The notes under the pieces: generated by a model
Seen by the model: the letters and a program-made list of their open reading frames with translations, nothing else
The model's database searches: none
What the model was told of the DNA's origin: nothing
Translations under genes and position numbers: made by a program
Assembly: GCA_964397565.1 (NCBI GenBank)
Contig: CAYNJC010000017.1
Span: 31,071 to 95,070 of the forward strand
Direction: 5' to 3'
DNA length: 64,000 bases
From: JAPLST01 sp964397565
Lineage (GTDB): Bacteria > Auribacterota > UBA3054 > JAPLST01
In this document: positions 50,405 to 59,653 of the stretch, piece after piece
Layout of the letters: each line of letters opens with the position of its first letter
Position numbering within the stretch: the stretch's first letter is position 1

Positions 50405-52726
50405 CTATTCCTGCGCGGCGGCTGGCTCGGTTTTTTTGTTGGCCGCGCCTTTTTTGAAGCCTTTCTTGAAGCCGGGCTTGGCGCCTTTCTTGAACCGTTC
50501 GCGCTTGCCGCTGTACAGCGTCTCGGCCGCCCACTTGCTCTTCAGCGCCAGGACGGTATCGGTCAGGCGCACAATCTGGCTGCGCGGAATCCATTTGGTC
50601 TGCTTGAGCGACAGGCGCAAGCCGATCGCCTTCTTGTCCGGATTGTCAATGACATCAATAATGGTGGCCTTTTGATAGTCCACTTCGGTGCCCTCCTCAC
50701 CCACATAGGTGACGCTGATTTCGCGGCTATTCGCGGCCACTTTGCGATCCACAATCTTGCGGGCCTGGTCAATGAACTTGGAGATCAGCGACGAATCCGC
50801 GCGCAGCTCGGCGGACAGCTCCATGCCGGTATCCTTGGCCAGTGATTCGGCATATTTGATCTGGCGGTCGCTGGGCGGCAACGTCGGCAAGTCAACCCGC
50901 TGTTTGATTTGGTCAATCCAGTTGGACAAGGTCTTGCAGTCGCCGAGCGCGTCATCGGGGATCGGCGTCTTGGCGACCTCGGCCAAGCGTTCGGCCAGGC
51001 GCAATTGCTTGGCGGTCGGCTTGTGTTCCATGGCGAAGCCGCTGCCTTTCTTGTACATTTCATAGGCGTCTTTGACGCGCTCGAATTCATCATTGACCAC
51101 GTCGAGATAGGGTTTGGTGCCTTCCTCGACCTCGTCCAGTTCGTGCTCCATTTTGGCGGTAAACGCGTAGTCAATCACGATCGGGCGGTGCTCTTTCAGG
51201 AAGTCAAAAAGTTTCTCGCCCTTGGCGGTTGGCTGGAATTCGCGCCGCTTGCTGGCCTCCTCGACGTAGCCGCGATCCTGAATCAGCTGCACGATGGCGG
51301 CATAGGTGGAGGGCCGGCCGATGCCGAGATTCTCGAGTTTCTCGACCAGCGAGCCATTGTTATAGCGCGGCGGCGGCAGCGTTGTTTTCTTTTCGTGGGC
51401 GGTGTCCAGCAAGGTCAAGCGATCACCGCTGCGCAGTTCGGGCAATTTCTTGTCTTCGTCCGCGTCGTCGCGTTCTTGCTCATTCAGGTCGGTGCCATAG
51501 GCCTTGAGAAAGCCCTCGAACGTGAGGGTTGTGCCAATGGCCTCGAGCTCGACCGCGTCGGCGTTGATCGCCGCCTTGACGCGCGCATAGAGGGCCGGCT
51601 TCATCTGCGACGCCAGCCAGCGCTTGTAGATCAAGTCGTAAATCAGAAACTGCGGTTTTTCGAGATACTGCTTGGCAATGTCCGGCGAAATCTCGGGATG
51701 GGCCGGGCGAATGGCCTCGTGCGCGTCCTGCGCGCCGGCCTTGCCGCGAAACTGGCGACGCTGATGGTACTGCTCGCCAAACTGGACCACGATCTGGTCG
51801 CGCGCGGCCTCCAGGCCTTCCGGCGCGATGCGCGGCGAATCGGTGCGCATGTAGGTGATCAGGGCGATCTGCTTGCCGTTGATGTCAACGCCTTCATAGA
51901 GCCCTTGCGCGACGCGCATCGCCGCAATCGAGTTCATGCGATAGGCCTTGAATGCGGCGCGCTGGAAGGTCGAGGTGATGAACGGCGGCGGCGGATTCTT
52001 GGTCACCTCACTCGTCTCAATCTTGGCGACCTGGTGCGTCTGCGCCGCGCGAATGGCGGCCACCAGCCGGGTCGCCTCCTCTTCCGATTTGACGCGCCCG
52101 GCTTTGAGCATGGTGACAAATTCGCTCGCGCCTTTGCGGTACTGCGCGCGCACCAGCCAGTAGGCCTCAGGCACGAAGGCGCGGATTTCGCGCTCGCGCT
52201 CAACCACCAGCGCCATGGCCGGGCTTTGCACGCGCCCGACCGACAGTTTGTCGGACAAGTGCCGCGAGGCTTCCGGCGACAACAGGTAGCCGATCAAGCG
52301 GTCAATGATCCGGCGCGCAAACTGGGCGTCCACGCGATGCCGGTCGAGCTGGCCGGGATGCTGCAGGGCGCGGTCGATCTCGGATTTGGTGATCGCGTTG
52401 AAGGTGATCCGTTTGATGTCCTTGACGCTGGGCAGCAGGTTGCTGACATGCCAGGCAATCGCCTCGCCTTCGCGATCCGGATCAGTGGCGAGGTAGACGA
52501 TGTCCGCATGTTGGGCCGCGCTCTTGATTTCGGCAATTGCTTTGCTGCGCCCCTTGATCGTGACAAACTGCATCCGAAAGCCGTTCTCGATGTCAACGCC
52601 CATGCTGTTGGGCGGAATGTCCTTGATGTGGCCCAGCGTCGCACGAATTTCATAGTTGCGCCCCACGATTTCGCGAATCGTGCGGATCTTAGCGGGTGAC
52701 TCAACTACAATGAGATGACGTGCCAC
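50405..52726 (-). CDS. topA: DNA topoisomerase I
   Basis: A 773-aa type IA topoisomerase that relaxes negative supercoils. TOPRIM motifs LIVVESPAKIRTI and DPDREGEAIAWH; the catalytic tyrosine is in ITYMRTDSPRI; PRYNNGSLVEKLENLGIGRPSTYA belongs to the toroid region. The start is GTG 52726. Instead of the usual C-terminal zinc fingers (no CxxC pairs are present) the tail has two helical repeats (PTAKQLRLAERLAEVAKTP and PSDRQIKYAESLAKDTGM), a small beta-type domain with VTYVGEEGTEVDYQKA and a Lys/Gly-rich end (KKGFKKGAANKK). A perfect consensus promoter lies 45 bp upstream. Confidence 0.92.
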   Translation of the reverse strand: MARHLIVVESPAKIRTIREIVGRNYEIRATLGHIKDIPPNSMGVDIENGFRMQFVTIKGRSKAIAEIKSAAQHADIVYLATDPDREGEAIAWHVSNLLPSVKDIKRITFNAITKSEIDRALQHPGQLDRHRVDAQFARRIIDRLIGYLLSPEASRHLSDKLSVGRVQSPAMALVVEREREIRAFVPEAYWLVRAQYRKGASEFVTMLKAGRVKSEEEATRLVAAIRAAQTHQVAKIETSEVTKNPPPPFITSTFQRAAFKAYRMNSIAAMRVAQGLYEGVDINGKQIALITYMRTDSPRIAPEGLEAARDQIVVQFGEQYHQRRQFRGKAGAQDAHEAIRPAHPEISPDIAKQYLEKPQFLIYDLIYKRWLASQMKPALYARVKAAINADAVELEAIGTTLTFEGFLKAYGTDLNEQERDDADEDKKLPELRSGDRLTLLDTAHEKKTTLPPPRYNNGSLVEKLENLGIGRPSTYAAIVQLIQDRGYVEEASKRREFQPTAKGEKLFDFLKEHRPIVIDYAFTAKMEHELDEVEEGTKPYLDVVNDEFERVKDAYEMYKKGSGFAMEHKPTAKQLRLAERLAEVAKTPIPDDALGDCKTLSNWIDQIKQRVDLPTLPPSDRQIKYAESLAKDTGMELSAELRADSSLISKFIDQARKIVDRKVAANSREISVTYVGEEGTEVDYQKATIIDVIDNPDKKAIGLRLSLKQTKWIPRSQIVRLTDTVLALKSKWAAETLYSGKRERFKKGAKPGFKKGFKKGAANKKTEPAAAQE

Positions 52727-52770
52727 GGTGTTCCCGGGTTGTGTTAGTTGTATTCATCGTACAGCAAGGT

Positions 52771-52799
52771 ATTATAGGCAGATCCGGCGCGCTTGTCAA
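52771..52799 (-). promoter_or_regulatory. perfect sigma70 promoter of topA
   Basis: On the minus strand TTGACA (52799-52794), exactly 17 bp, TATAAT (52776-52771): both hexamers are full consensus. The -35 overlaps the last codons and stop of the DUF4130 gene, so topA is transcribed on its own as well as by any read-through. Confidence 0.8.
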
Positions 52800-53572
52800 A
52801 GCACGGGTGATTTTTCGACCAAAAAGCGCCAATAACGCTGGGGCATGTGCTGACGCTGTAAGCGCAGGTTTTTGCGGCCGGCCACACTGATGTTTTTGAA
52901 AAATGCGCGCCAGAGCGCTTGATACTGCAACTCGGCCGCGCTGACAATCTCGTCAGCCGCCGCCGGATGGGCGCGCAGGCGCGCCACCAGCGCGGCGGCT
53001 AGCGTCACGTGGTGGTGCTGCATGCCGTCCCAGCGCACGCCGTAATCGCGTTCAAGATCGTACAGCACCCAGGCCGGCTGCGGAATGCGCCGCGCGAAAT
53101 GCCACGCCAGCGGCGCGAGAATATTGTACGTCGGTTGCAGCGGCGCCCAGAGCGTGCCGTCGCGCAGTTCGCGAAAGCGCGTCAGCCCTTTATAGCGCTG
53201 CAGCTCGCTACCAACGCGCTGCGCCGCACTGTGCACCGTGTGCACCGCCGCGTGCGCATGATAGTTCACCGCCGCCGGGCCGCGCGCAAAGGCCAGCCGG
53301 CAATATTCGGCCAGCGGGCGCACCGCCGCTGGTGCTTCCGCCAGAAAGCAGTAACTCATGGCTTGCACGACCGCACGACCGCCGGTCTGCGTCAGGCGTT
53401 GCAGGAACTCGTGCGCGCGGGCGGCGTCAGTCGGCACGCGCGGCGCGTCGTCCAGCAGAGTCGGTTGCCACTGGTCGTCCGCCACAACCTCGGCGCACGC
53501 TGCAGTCTGCAGCGCCTCATCAATTGCGCACAGCAGGCCTTCATACGTGCCATCGTACACAAATGTCACCAC
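52796..53572 (-). CDS. DUF4130 / TIGR03915 family protein
   Basis: About 258 aa. The N-terminus FVYDGTYEGLLCAIDEAL and the C-terminal GRKNLRLQRQHMPQRYWRFL are typical of the DUF4130 family, whose members are usually encoded next to, or fused to, SPL/radical-SAM or uracil-DNA-glycosylase genes and are thought to act in DNA metabolism. No such partner lies here. Family proteins begin just before YDG, so GTG 53572 (or 53569), right after the stop of the upstream gene, is preferred; the frame is open to 53611. Confidence 0.75.
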   Translation of the reverse strand: MVTFVYDGTYEGLLCAIDEALQTAACAEVVADDQWQPTLLDDAPRVPTDAARAHEFLQRLTQTGGRAVVQAMSYCFLAEAPAAVRPLAEYCRLAFARGPAAVNYHAHAAVHTVHSAAQRVGSELQRYKGLTRFRELRDGTLWAPLQPTYNILAPLAWHFARRIPQPAWVLYDLERDYGVRWDGMQHHHVTLAAALVARLRAHPAAADEIVSAAELQYQALWRAFFKNISVAGRKNLRLQRQHMPQRYWRFLVEKSPVL

Positions 53573-53576
53573 GCTG

Positions 53577-55310
53577 CTACTCTTCGTCCGTTGCATCCGC
53601 GTCGGCGGCATCCTCTGTGTCCGTTACCTCTGCGTCGGCGGTATCCTCTGCGTCCGTGGCAGCCGCGTCAGCCGTCGGCGCCACGCGGACATCGGTAAAA
53701 TCGAAATAGCCATCCGCTTTCGGATTCGTAATGGAAAAGCCCAGCGTTGCGCCGGTCACTTGGTTCGTGCGCGTGCCACTGGTCAAGCGCGCGCATTTGA
53801 AGGGGAAGCGCACCGTTTGCCACTGCGGGCTCACTTTTATTGGCCAGCTGCCGCCACCGCCGAATTTCGTCTCGAGGGTGTCGCCGACGACATACGACTC
53901 GCCCGCCTGGCCCAGACTGCAGGCCACCTCGGCATTGCGCCCGCGCACGCGCAGCGTCACTGCATACGGCTGATCATAGACAATCGGCAGATGACCGTGG
54001 TGGATGACACTACCGCCGCGCCCGCTGTAGCCTTCGGCGAACGCGATGTGCGCAAAGGCCATGCGTGCGGCGCTGTCCGCCTCGGTTTCCGTGCCCGTCG
54101 TCATCATTATGGCGGCATTGTCATCGCCTTGGCAGCCCACCTCCCACGGCCACGGCGGCTGCAGGTAGGGCCGCAGCACATCCGTCCCGCGCAGTTCGAT
54201 CGGCGTGGCAAACACTGGTGCGCGGCGCGTGCCGATGTTACGACTGAGCCGCACGACACCATCATTACAGCCAAGCCACAAGTCCAGATCGCCATCTGCA
54301 TCGGCATCCGCCAAGTACGGCCGCGGCATGACGCCTACCGGCGCGCGTGAGTCACCCACCAGTATCGGCTCGGCGTGCGGCTGCGTTACTTCGATCGCCG
54401 TACTGTGCCGGTTGCTCACCTGCTGCTCGTACCACCACAGCCCTCCGGTGCGTTCGCCCACCAGCAGGTCATAATCGCCATCGCCATCCAAGTCGCCGAT
54501 GGCCGGGCTCAGCTGCTCGCGGCCCATGCCGTACGCCAGCCACACGCGCTGTGGCTGCGGAAATTGCGGCATGGCCGGGTTGCCGACGTTGCGGTAAAGA
54601 TACACGGCATTGGCCGAGAATGAGCCTTCCCCGATCACCAATTCCGGCGTGCCGCTCTTGTCCCAATCCACCAAGCGCGGCGCGGCAAAACTGCCGATGC
54701 ACAACGCCGTCTTGTTCTGCATGATCAAGGGGAACATGCCTTTCGTCTCGAGCGGCTGGCGCTTGCGCACTTTGCCGACATCCAACGCCGCGTAACTTGG
54801 CACAAAATCCGGTGGCATGAATACACCCTTGCCACGATTGAATAACAGCTGCACGACGCCTTCCACCGTGCCGACTAAGATGTCATTCTGCCCATCGCCA
54901 TTGTAATCCGCCACGTCAATGTTCAGGACGCGCCCGAGATAGGTCGGCAGAAAACGCCCGCGGTCAAAACGCGGCGGGAATTGCCCGCGTGCCGACCGTT
55001 GCGCATAAATCCAGACAAAGCCGCGACTATCCCCGACCACCAATTCCGGCACACCGTCACCGGTCACATCCGCATAACAGGCCGAGGCGCCAAAGGGCAC
55101 CGCTTCCGTATGCTCGCCTTCAATCATGATGCCACACGGCGTCGCATGCACGGTAATCACGCCATTACTGCTGACGCCATCCCAGAGATTGTCCACCACC
55201 TGCGTCGCGCGGAAATCGCCGTTCTGGATCTCGGCGGCCGCCGGCGCAGCCAGGGCCATCAGACCCAGGCCGAGTAGTGCAAGCACGCTGATACGCACCC
55301 ATGAGCACAT
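53577..55310 (-). CDS. secreted FG-GAP/VCBS-repeat protein with acidic tail
   Basis: About 577 aa with a signal peptide (SWVRISVLALLGLGLMALA). ATG 55310 or 55322 is the likely start; the frame is open to 55346. The middle has at least five FG-GAP/VCBS repeats with DxDxDGxxD-like Ca2+ loops (VDWDKSGTPELVIG, IGDLDGDGDYDLLVG, LADADADGDLDLWLG, ADYNGDGQNDILVG), which form a beta-propeller. After a jelly-roll-like region the protein ends in an Asp/Ala/Glu/Thr repeat (ATDAEDTADAEVTDTEDAA). Probably a Ca2+-binding envelope or extracellular protein. No anchor motif is seen. Confidence 0.75.
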   Translation of the reverse strand: MCSWVRISVLALLGLGLMALAAPAAAEIQNGDFRATQVVDNLWDGVSSNGVITVHATPCGIMIEGEHTEAVPFGASACYADVTGDGVPELVVGDSRGFVWIYAQRSARGQFPPRFDRGRFLPTYLGRVLNIDVADYNGDGQNDILVGTVEGVVQLLFNRGKGVFMPPDFVPSYAALDVGKVRKRQPLETKGMFPLIMQNKTALCIGSFAAPRLVDWDKSGTPELVIGEGSFSANAVYLYRNVGNPAMPQFPQPQRVWLAYGMGREQLSPAIGDLDGDGDYDLLVGERTGGLWWYEQQVSNRHSTAIEVTQPHAEPILVGDSRAPVGVMPRPYLADADADGDLDLWLGCNDGVVRLSRNIGTRRAPVFATPIELRGTDVLRPYLQPPWPWEVGCQGDDNAAIMMTTGTETEADSAARMAFAHIAFAEGYSGRGGSVIHHGHLPIVYDQPYAVTLRVRGRNAEVACSLGQAGESYVVGDTLETKFGGGGSWPIKVSPQWQTVRFPFKCARLTSGTRTNQVTGATLGFSITNPKADGYFDFTDVRVAPTADAAATDAEDTADAEVTDTEDAADADATDEE

Positions 55311-55336
55311 ATGAACATCCATCCGACACTGATGTT

Positions 55337-56140
55337 TCAAGAGCATGGACTCGTGGATTGGCTGGTTACTTGTTCAGGCGCGGCCGCGCGGTGGCGTGCG
55401 CGCGTGGTCGGCACCCGCATCAGCGGCTCGTCGCCCGGCTGATTGAACCACTGGTTGAGCCAGTGGTTCAATTCCTGACGCGGGGCATGGCGCGGAAAAT
55501 CCGCCGGTGCGACTTCGCAGGCGATCAGGATCGTGCGCTTGGGGCACCAGAAGATGCCGTTGCGCAGCAAGGTCCAGGCGCCGGCCAGCAGCGTGTGGAT
55601 CAACTTTGGTTTGCTGCCGGCCGCGCACGAAAACGAACTGCCCCAGAAACCACGAATGCGCACCAGCAGCACCGGCACATCCGGAAACCGTTTCAGAATC
55701 AGCTGCGTGCCCGACGCGTTGCCGACCGACTCGCGCGGCCCGCGATACAAACGGCCGGACGGGTACAGCAACACATTGTCACCGGCGTGCAGTGCGGCAA
55801 CTGCCTCGCCTAGGCGTTGTTTCAACAGGCGCACACTCGCGACCGTGCGCGTCACTTCCAAATCCGGGATTGGCAGGGCGTTGCCCACCCACAGCACACC
55901 GCGCGTGATCCGGATGTCATAAAATTCCTGCAACACCAGCGCGCGCAGGCGCAACTGTGACCACGTCGCCGATGTCAACACCAGCGGATCAATTTCCGCC
56001 GGGTGATTCGCCAGCACCAGCATTCCCTGCGCCGTCAGCAGCGCGTCGAACCCGCGCAGTTCAACTGTGTAGCGCCGGCGCAAAATCTGGCGCAGGAACC
56101 ACGCCACTAGCACGGCAAGGTATCGCTTCAGGCGGGGCAT
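55337..56140 (-). CDS. PlsC-like 1-acylglycerol-3-phosphate acyltransferase family protein
   Basis: A 267-aa membrane-bound acyltransferase. A hydrophobic N-terminus is followed by the catalytic NHX4D box, here LANHPAEIDPLVL, and by LYPSGRLYRGPRE in the place of the substrate-binding FPEGTR box. Its role is probably in phospholipid or lipid A-type acylation. The protein has a basic C-terminus. Second gene of an operon with the small membrane protein before it and the VCBS protein after it. Confidence 0.75.
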   Translation of the reverse strand: MPRLKRYLAVLVAWFLRQILRRRYTVELRGFDALLTAQGMLVLANHPAEIDPLVLTSATWSQLRLRALVLQEFYDIRITRGVLWVGNALPIPDLEVTRTVASVRLLKQRLGEAVAALHAGDNVLLYPSGRLYRGPRESVGNASGTQLILKRFPDVPVLLVRIRGFWGSSFSCAAGSKPKLIHTLLAGAWTLLRNGIFWCPKRTILIACEVAPADFPRHAPRQELNHWLNQWFNQPGDEPLMRVPTTRARHRAAAPEQVTSQSTSPCS

Positions 56141-56147
56141 CTGGGCA

Positions 56148-56408
56148 TTACCGCCGGCGCGCGCTTAGCGGCGACACATCAATCATCACCGCGATAACCA
56201 AGCAGATAATCTGCGGCAGTTCCCATTGCCCGCCAAACCAGTTGTGCACGGCCGCATACCAAAACAGCGTGGTCGGCAGGAACAAAAAGCCCAGTACCGG
56301 CCAGAACGCACTGTGGAACATGCCCTGAAACCAGCCCGTGAACAACCACAGCACCAGGATGAGAAATCGCGGCGTCAGCAGGGCAATCGCCACCAAAAAA
56401 CACGGCAT
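56148..56408 (-). CDS. small conserved-looking membrane protein
   Basis: An 86-aa protein with three hydrophobic segments (about 4-22, 30-50, 65-80; LGFLFLPTTLFWYAAVHNWFG). A good promoter ends 35 bp upstream and the acyltransferase gene starts 8 bp downstream, which supports that it is expressed. I recognise the general type of small inner-membrane protein but no function. Confidence 0.6.
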   Translation of the reverse strand: MPCFLVAIALLTPRFLILVLWLFTGWFQGMFHSAFWPVLGFLFLPTTLFWYAAVHNWFGGQWELPQIICLVIAVMIDVSPLSARRR

Positions 56409-56443
56409 AACTTGGTTCCTTAGCTACAGTTAGTTACCAGCAA

Positions 56444-56472
56444 AGTATACCACACTGTGCGGATTTTTTCAA
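56444..56472 (-). promoter_or_regulatory. sigma70 promoter of the small-membrane-protein/acyltransferase operon
   Basis: On the minus strand TTGAAA (56472-56467), 17-bp spacer, TATACT (56449-56444). The start codon lies 35 bp downstream at 56408. Confidence 0.6.
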
Positions 56473-56573
56473 CCTGTCCGCGCCGCATGGCCGCTTTGGG
56501 TGGGTCGCGGGCCTGCGCGTCTGTACCACTACGTGCAACCCCCTTGCGCAGTTACCTACCGACGCACTGACGA

Positions 56574-56603
56574 CTGACGCACCGCTCACTAAATCAGTAT
56601 AAT
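56574..56603 (+). promoter_or_regulatory. promoter of the PHP gene, leaderless
   Basis: CTGACG (56574-56579), 18-bp spacer, consensus TATAAT (56598-56603). ATG 56612 is eight bases after the -10, so the mRNA should start at the initiation codon. Confidence 0.5.
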
Positions 56604-56611
56604 CTCTAGCT

Positions 56612-57541
56612 ATGACAACCACCTCTTGCATACTGCAGTCGCCCTACACAGCCATGGGGCCACAATGGCTACGCGGCGCATTGCACCTGCACTCAACCAG
56701 TTCCGATGGGACGCAAGCGCCGGGCGAGACCCTGCGCGACTATGAGCGCATCGGCTTCGACTTCGCCGTGCTGACGGATCACAATGTTTTTCCGGCGGAC
56801 AGTATGGAGCGCGCCTGCCCGCGCATGCTGTGCCTGCCCGGCTGCGAGTACCGCGCCCGGCCGGGCGAGCCGGAACTCGGTATCATTGGTGTGCGCGCCG
56901 GCCTGCCGTTCGGCGTGCCCGATGAGGTGGCCATGGCTGCCGTACGCGCGCTGGACGCCTTGGTCGTTTACAATCATCCTAACTGGTTTTTCGACCATTG
57001 GCCGACCACGCGCATGCTGGCCTTGCGTGCCGCCGATGCGCTGGAAGTCTACAACGCGCTCATTGAATCGTTGCCCGGTTGTGCGGATGCCACCAATAAG
57101 TGGGATATCCTGTTGTCCTGCGGCTATCGCATCTGGGGTATCGCGACGGACGATGCACACAAGCCGGCGCACCGTGGCCATGCCTGGGTCATGGTCAATG
57201 CCGCGCCGGACGCGCGCGCCATCCTCACCGCGCTCAAAGCCGGCCGGTTCTATGCCTCAACCGGCGTGCGTATTGATGCGATTGAGCTGCAGGAGGGCGT
57301 GCTGACCGTGCGCGCGGACAATGCGCAGCTCATCCGTTTTATCGCCGAACGCGGGCAGGTGCGCGCCGAGACACATGGCACGCACGCACAGTACCGGGTG
57401 CGCGCCGACGACGTCTATGTGCGCGTCGAATTTTTCGGTGCGGATGCGACCAAAGCCTGGAGTAATCCGGTCTTTATCGAATCCGCCGCCAGCCGCGTGT
57501 TGGTCGAAGAGTTCCACACGTGGTTTTTGAAGCAGCCATGA
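56612..57541 (+). CDS. PHP-domain metal-dependent phosphoesterase
   Basis: A 309-aa protein. Metal-binding motifs of the PHP family are all present: LHLHSTSSDG, DFAVLTDHN, the Glu of LPGCEYR, VVYNHPNW and GIATDDAH. A beta-sandwich-like tail (about 225-309) follows, as in CehA/McbA-type proteins. It probably hydrolyses a phosphate or carbonyl-type ester; the substrate is unknown. Confidence 0.8.
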   Translation: MTTTSCILQSPYTAMGPQWLRGALHLHSTSSDGTQAPGETLRDYERIGFDFAVLTDHNVFPADSMERACPRMLCLPGCEYRARPGEPELGIIGVRAGLPFGVPDEVAMAAVRALDALVVYNHPNWFFDHWPTTRMLALRAADALEVYNALIESLPGCADATNKWDILLSCGYRIWGIATDDAHKPAHRGHAWVMVNAAPDARAILTALKAGRFYASTGVRIDAIELQEGVLTVRADNAQLIRFIAERGQVRAETHGTHAQYRVRADDVYVRVEFFGADATKAWSNPVFIESAASRVLVEEFHTWFLKQP

Positions 57542-57584
57542 TTGGTTCTGCATCACGCCTGCGACGCCACCGTGACCATGCCGT

Positions 57585-57613
57585 TTGCGCACCAACACTG
57601 CTATCGCTATAAT
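57585..57613 (+). promoter_or_regulatory. sigma70 promoter of the amidotransferase-DUF362 pair
   Basis: TTGCGC (57585-57590), 17-bp spacer, TATAAT (57608-57613), 50 bp before ATG 57664. Confidence 0.55.
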
Positions 57614-57663
57614 AGCCCTACAGCAGCGCAGTGGGACAGTATCGCCGCGCTGCATCATAAAGA

Positions 57664-58350
57664 ATGACGACCCCTGACGTTTTATTCCTGCTGCACACGC
57701 CTACCGAAGGGCCTGGCACGATTGCCCCGTTTATCGCCGCGCGCGGCGCGTGTGTCCATGATGCCCGTTTGTACGCCGGTGCCGGCGTGCCGGCTGATCC
57801 GCGCTATTTCGCTCTGATTGTCGCCATGGGCGGCCCGATGAATGTGGACGAGGAAGACCGCTATCCATTCTTGCGCGAGGAAACCGCCTTCCTGCGCACA
57901 GCCATCGCGGCCAATGTGCCCGTGTTGGGCGTCTGCCTCGGCGCACAGATCATCGCCAAGGCGTGCGGCGCGCGTGTCGTCAAGGCGCCACAACCGGAGA
58001 TTGGGTGGTACCCCATCACGCTCACCGCCACGGCCGTCAACGATCCGATCTTCGCCGGCCTGCCGCGCGAATGCATCGTGCTGCACTGGCATGAAGATAT
58101 GGCCCTGCTGCCGGACGGCGCCGTGCTGCTGGCATCCTCGGCCGCCTGTCCGCATCAGGCCTTTCGCATCGGCTCCGCGCTGGCACTCCAGTTTCATGTC
58201 GAAATCACGCTGGCCATGTTGGCCGCGTGGACGGCCGACAAGCCGGCGCGGCAACACCTCGCCACCGAACATGCCCGGCATAGTTCCATCCTCGCACGCT
58301 ACACCACTACCTTGTATGCCAATCTCTGGCAGCATATTTTCACCCCATGA
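57664..58350 (+). CDS. class I glutamine amidotransferase
   Basis: A 228-aa GATase1-fold protein like the GuaA-type stand-alone amidotransferases. The nucleophile is the Cys of GVCLGAQIIAKACG; the His/Glu pair is in LQFHVEI; an HWHED motif lies between them. It may release ammonia from glutamine or gamma-glutamyl compounds; no synthetase partner is next to it. The stop overlaps the start of the DUF362 gene (ATGA). Confidence 0.8.
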   Translation: MTTPDVLFLLHTPTEGPGTIAPFIAARGACVHDARLYAGAGVPADPRYFALIVAMGGPMNVDEEDRYPFLREETAFLRTAIAANVPVLGVCLGAQIIAKACGARVVKAPQPEIGWYPITLTATAVNDPIFAGLPRECIVLHWHEDMALLPDGAVLLASSAACPHQAFRIGSALALQFHVEITLAMLAAWTADKPARQHLATEHARHSSILARYTTTLYANLWQHIFTP

Positions 58351-59489
58351 TCATCCCCATGTCCACTCGCACACAATCATCACGCCGCACGCGCAGTACT
58401 GCCAAGCCTGTCGTTTATTTCGCCGATGCCGCCGTGGCGCGGATGGAATCGTCGCTGACGCTGCCGGCGAAATTCAAGCGCATGCTTGAGAAATTCGACC
58501 TGTCCGCGCGCGTCAAAGACAAGCGCGTCGGCATTAAAATGCATTTCGGCGGCGACATTGGCTACACCACGATTTCACCCGTCTTCATCCGCATTTTGGT
58601 GCAGGCGTTAAAGGACGCCGGCGCGCGCCACATCAAAGCAATGGACAACAATCCGGCCGACGGTATTGCACGCGGTTACACGCGCGAAGTGCTGGGCTGC
58701 GATGTTGTTTCAACCTTTGGCGCCAGTCAGAAGTATCTTCATCGCGAGAAAATCGGCTTTAAGACGCTGGACGAGGCCTTGCTGGGCGGCGAAGCAATTG
58801 ACTGCGATTATTTCATTGATTTCTCGCATGTCAAAGGCCATGGCGACTGCGGTTTCGGCGGCGCCCTCAAGAACATTGCCATGGGGGTCACACCACCAGA
58901 GACGCGCGGAAAATTACACCGCCTCGAAGGCGGCATTGCCTATGACGCACAGAAGTGCACTTTTTGCAAGAAGTGTCTGCGCGCCTGCCCGAACGGCGCG
59001 ATCAGTGCGGATGCGAAGACCAAGCGCATCGCGGTTTTCCTCCATCATTGCACCTATTGCCAGCACTGCATTTTGATCTGCCCGACCCACGCCTTGAAAT
59101 TGGAGAATCGCCGCTTTGAGGATTTCGCTGAAGGCATGGCGCGTATCACCGCGCTGTTTCTCAAAAAATTCGCGCCGGAAAATCTGCTGTTCATCAATGT
59201 GCTGTTGAATATCACGATTTTCTGTGACTGCTGGGGGCTGAGCACGCCCGCGCTGGTGCCGGACATCGGCATCGTTGCATCCACCGATCTGGTTGCCGCG
59301 GACACTGCCTCACTCGACTTGATCAAGCCCGACCAACTCCTCCCGAACGGCCTGCCCAAGGGCCGCGTGCTGTGCGCCGGCACGCACCTCTTCGAGAAAA
59401 TCCACGGCAAAGATCCGTATGTCATGCTGCAGCTGCTCGAACGCCTGGGCGGCGGCCACAGTGGCTACACGCTGACGGAAATCAAATAG
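58347..59489 (+). CDS. DUF362 protein with two [4Fe-4S] ferredoxin motifs
   Basis: A 380-aa protein of the DUF362 family (GIKMHFGGDIGYT, DFSHVKGHGDCGFGGALKN). Residues about 210-250 carry two cluster motifs, CTFCKKCLRACP and CTYCQHCILICP, each CX2CX2CX3CP, so it should hold two [4Fe-4S] clusters. Its role is probably electron transfer in an anaerobic pathway; the family has no settled function. ATG 58359 is an alternative start. Coupled to the preceding amidotransferase gene. Confidence 0.82.
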   Translation: MIIPMSTRTQSSRRTRSTAKPVVYFADAAVARMESSLTLPAKFKRMLEKFDLSARVKDKRVGIKMHFGGDIGYTTISPVFIRILVQALKDAGARHIKAMDNNPADGIARGYTREVLGCDVVSTFGASQKYLHREKIGFKTLDEALLGGEAIDCDYFIDFSHVKGHGDCGFGGALKNIAMGVTPPETRGKLHRLEGGIAYDAQKCTFCKKCLRACPNGAISADAKTKRIAVFLHHCTYCQHCILICPTHALKLENRRFEDFAEGMARITALFLKKFAPENLLFINVLLNITIFCDCWGLSTPALVPDIGIVASTDLVAADTASLDLIKPDQLLPNGLPKGRVLCAGTHLFEKIHGKDPYVMLQLLERLGGGHSGYTLTEIK

Positions 59490-59653
59490 GTGCCAGCCGG
59501 TGAATTGGTGCTTTAACGAGTGCGATCGTTTCCGATAAGTTGTTCTTGATGAATATGCTGGAAATAGATGCTTTGTTTGTTCTTGCGTTTGTGCAAAGTG
59601 CCAATTCACCTCCTGGCTTTGTGAATCTGAATGCTAGTTTTGGCGCAGCCTGG

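Noticed and set aside
50909..52699. 596-aa plus-strand open frame opposite topA
   Set aside because: Antisense shadow of topA; no family resemblance and typical shadow composition.
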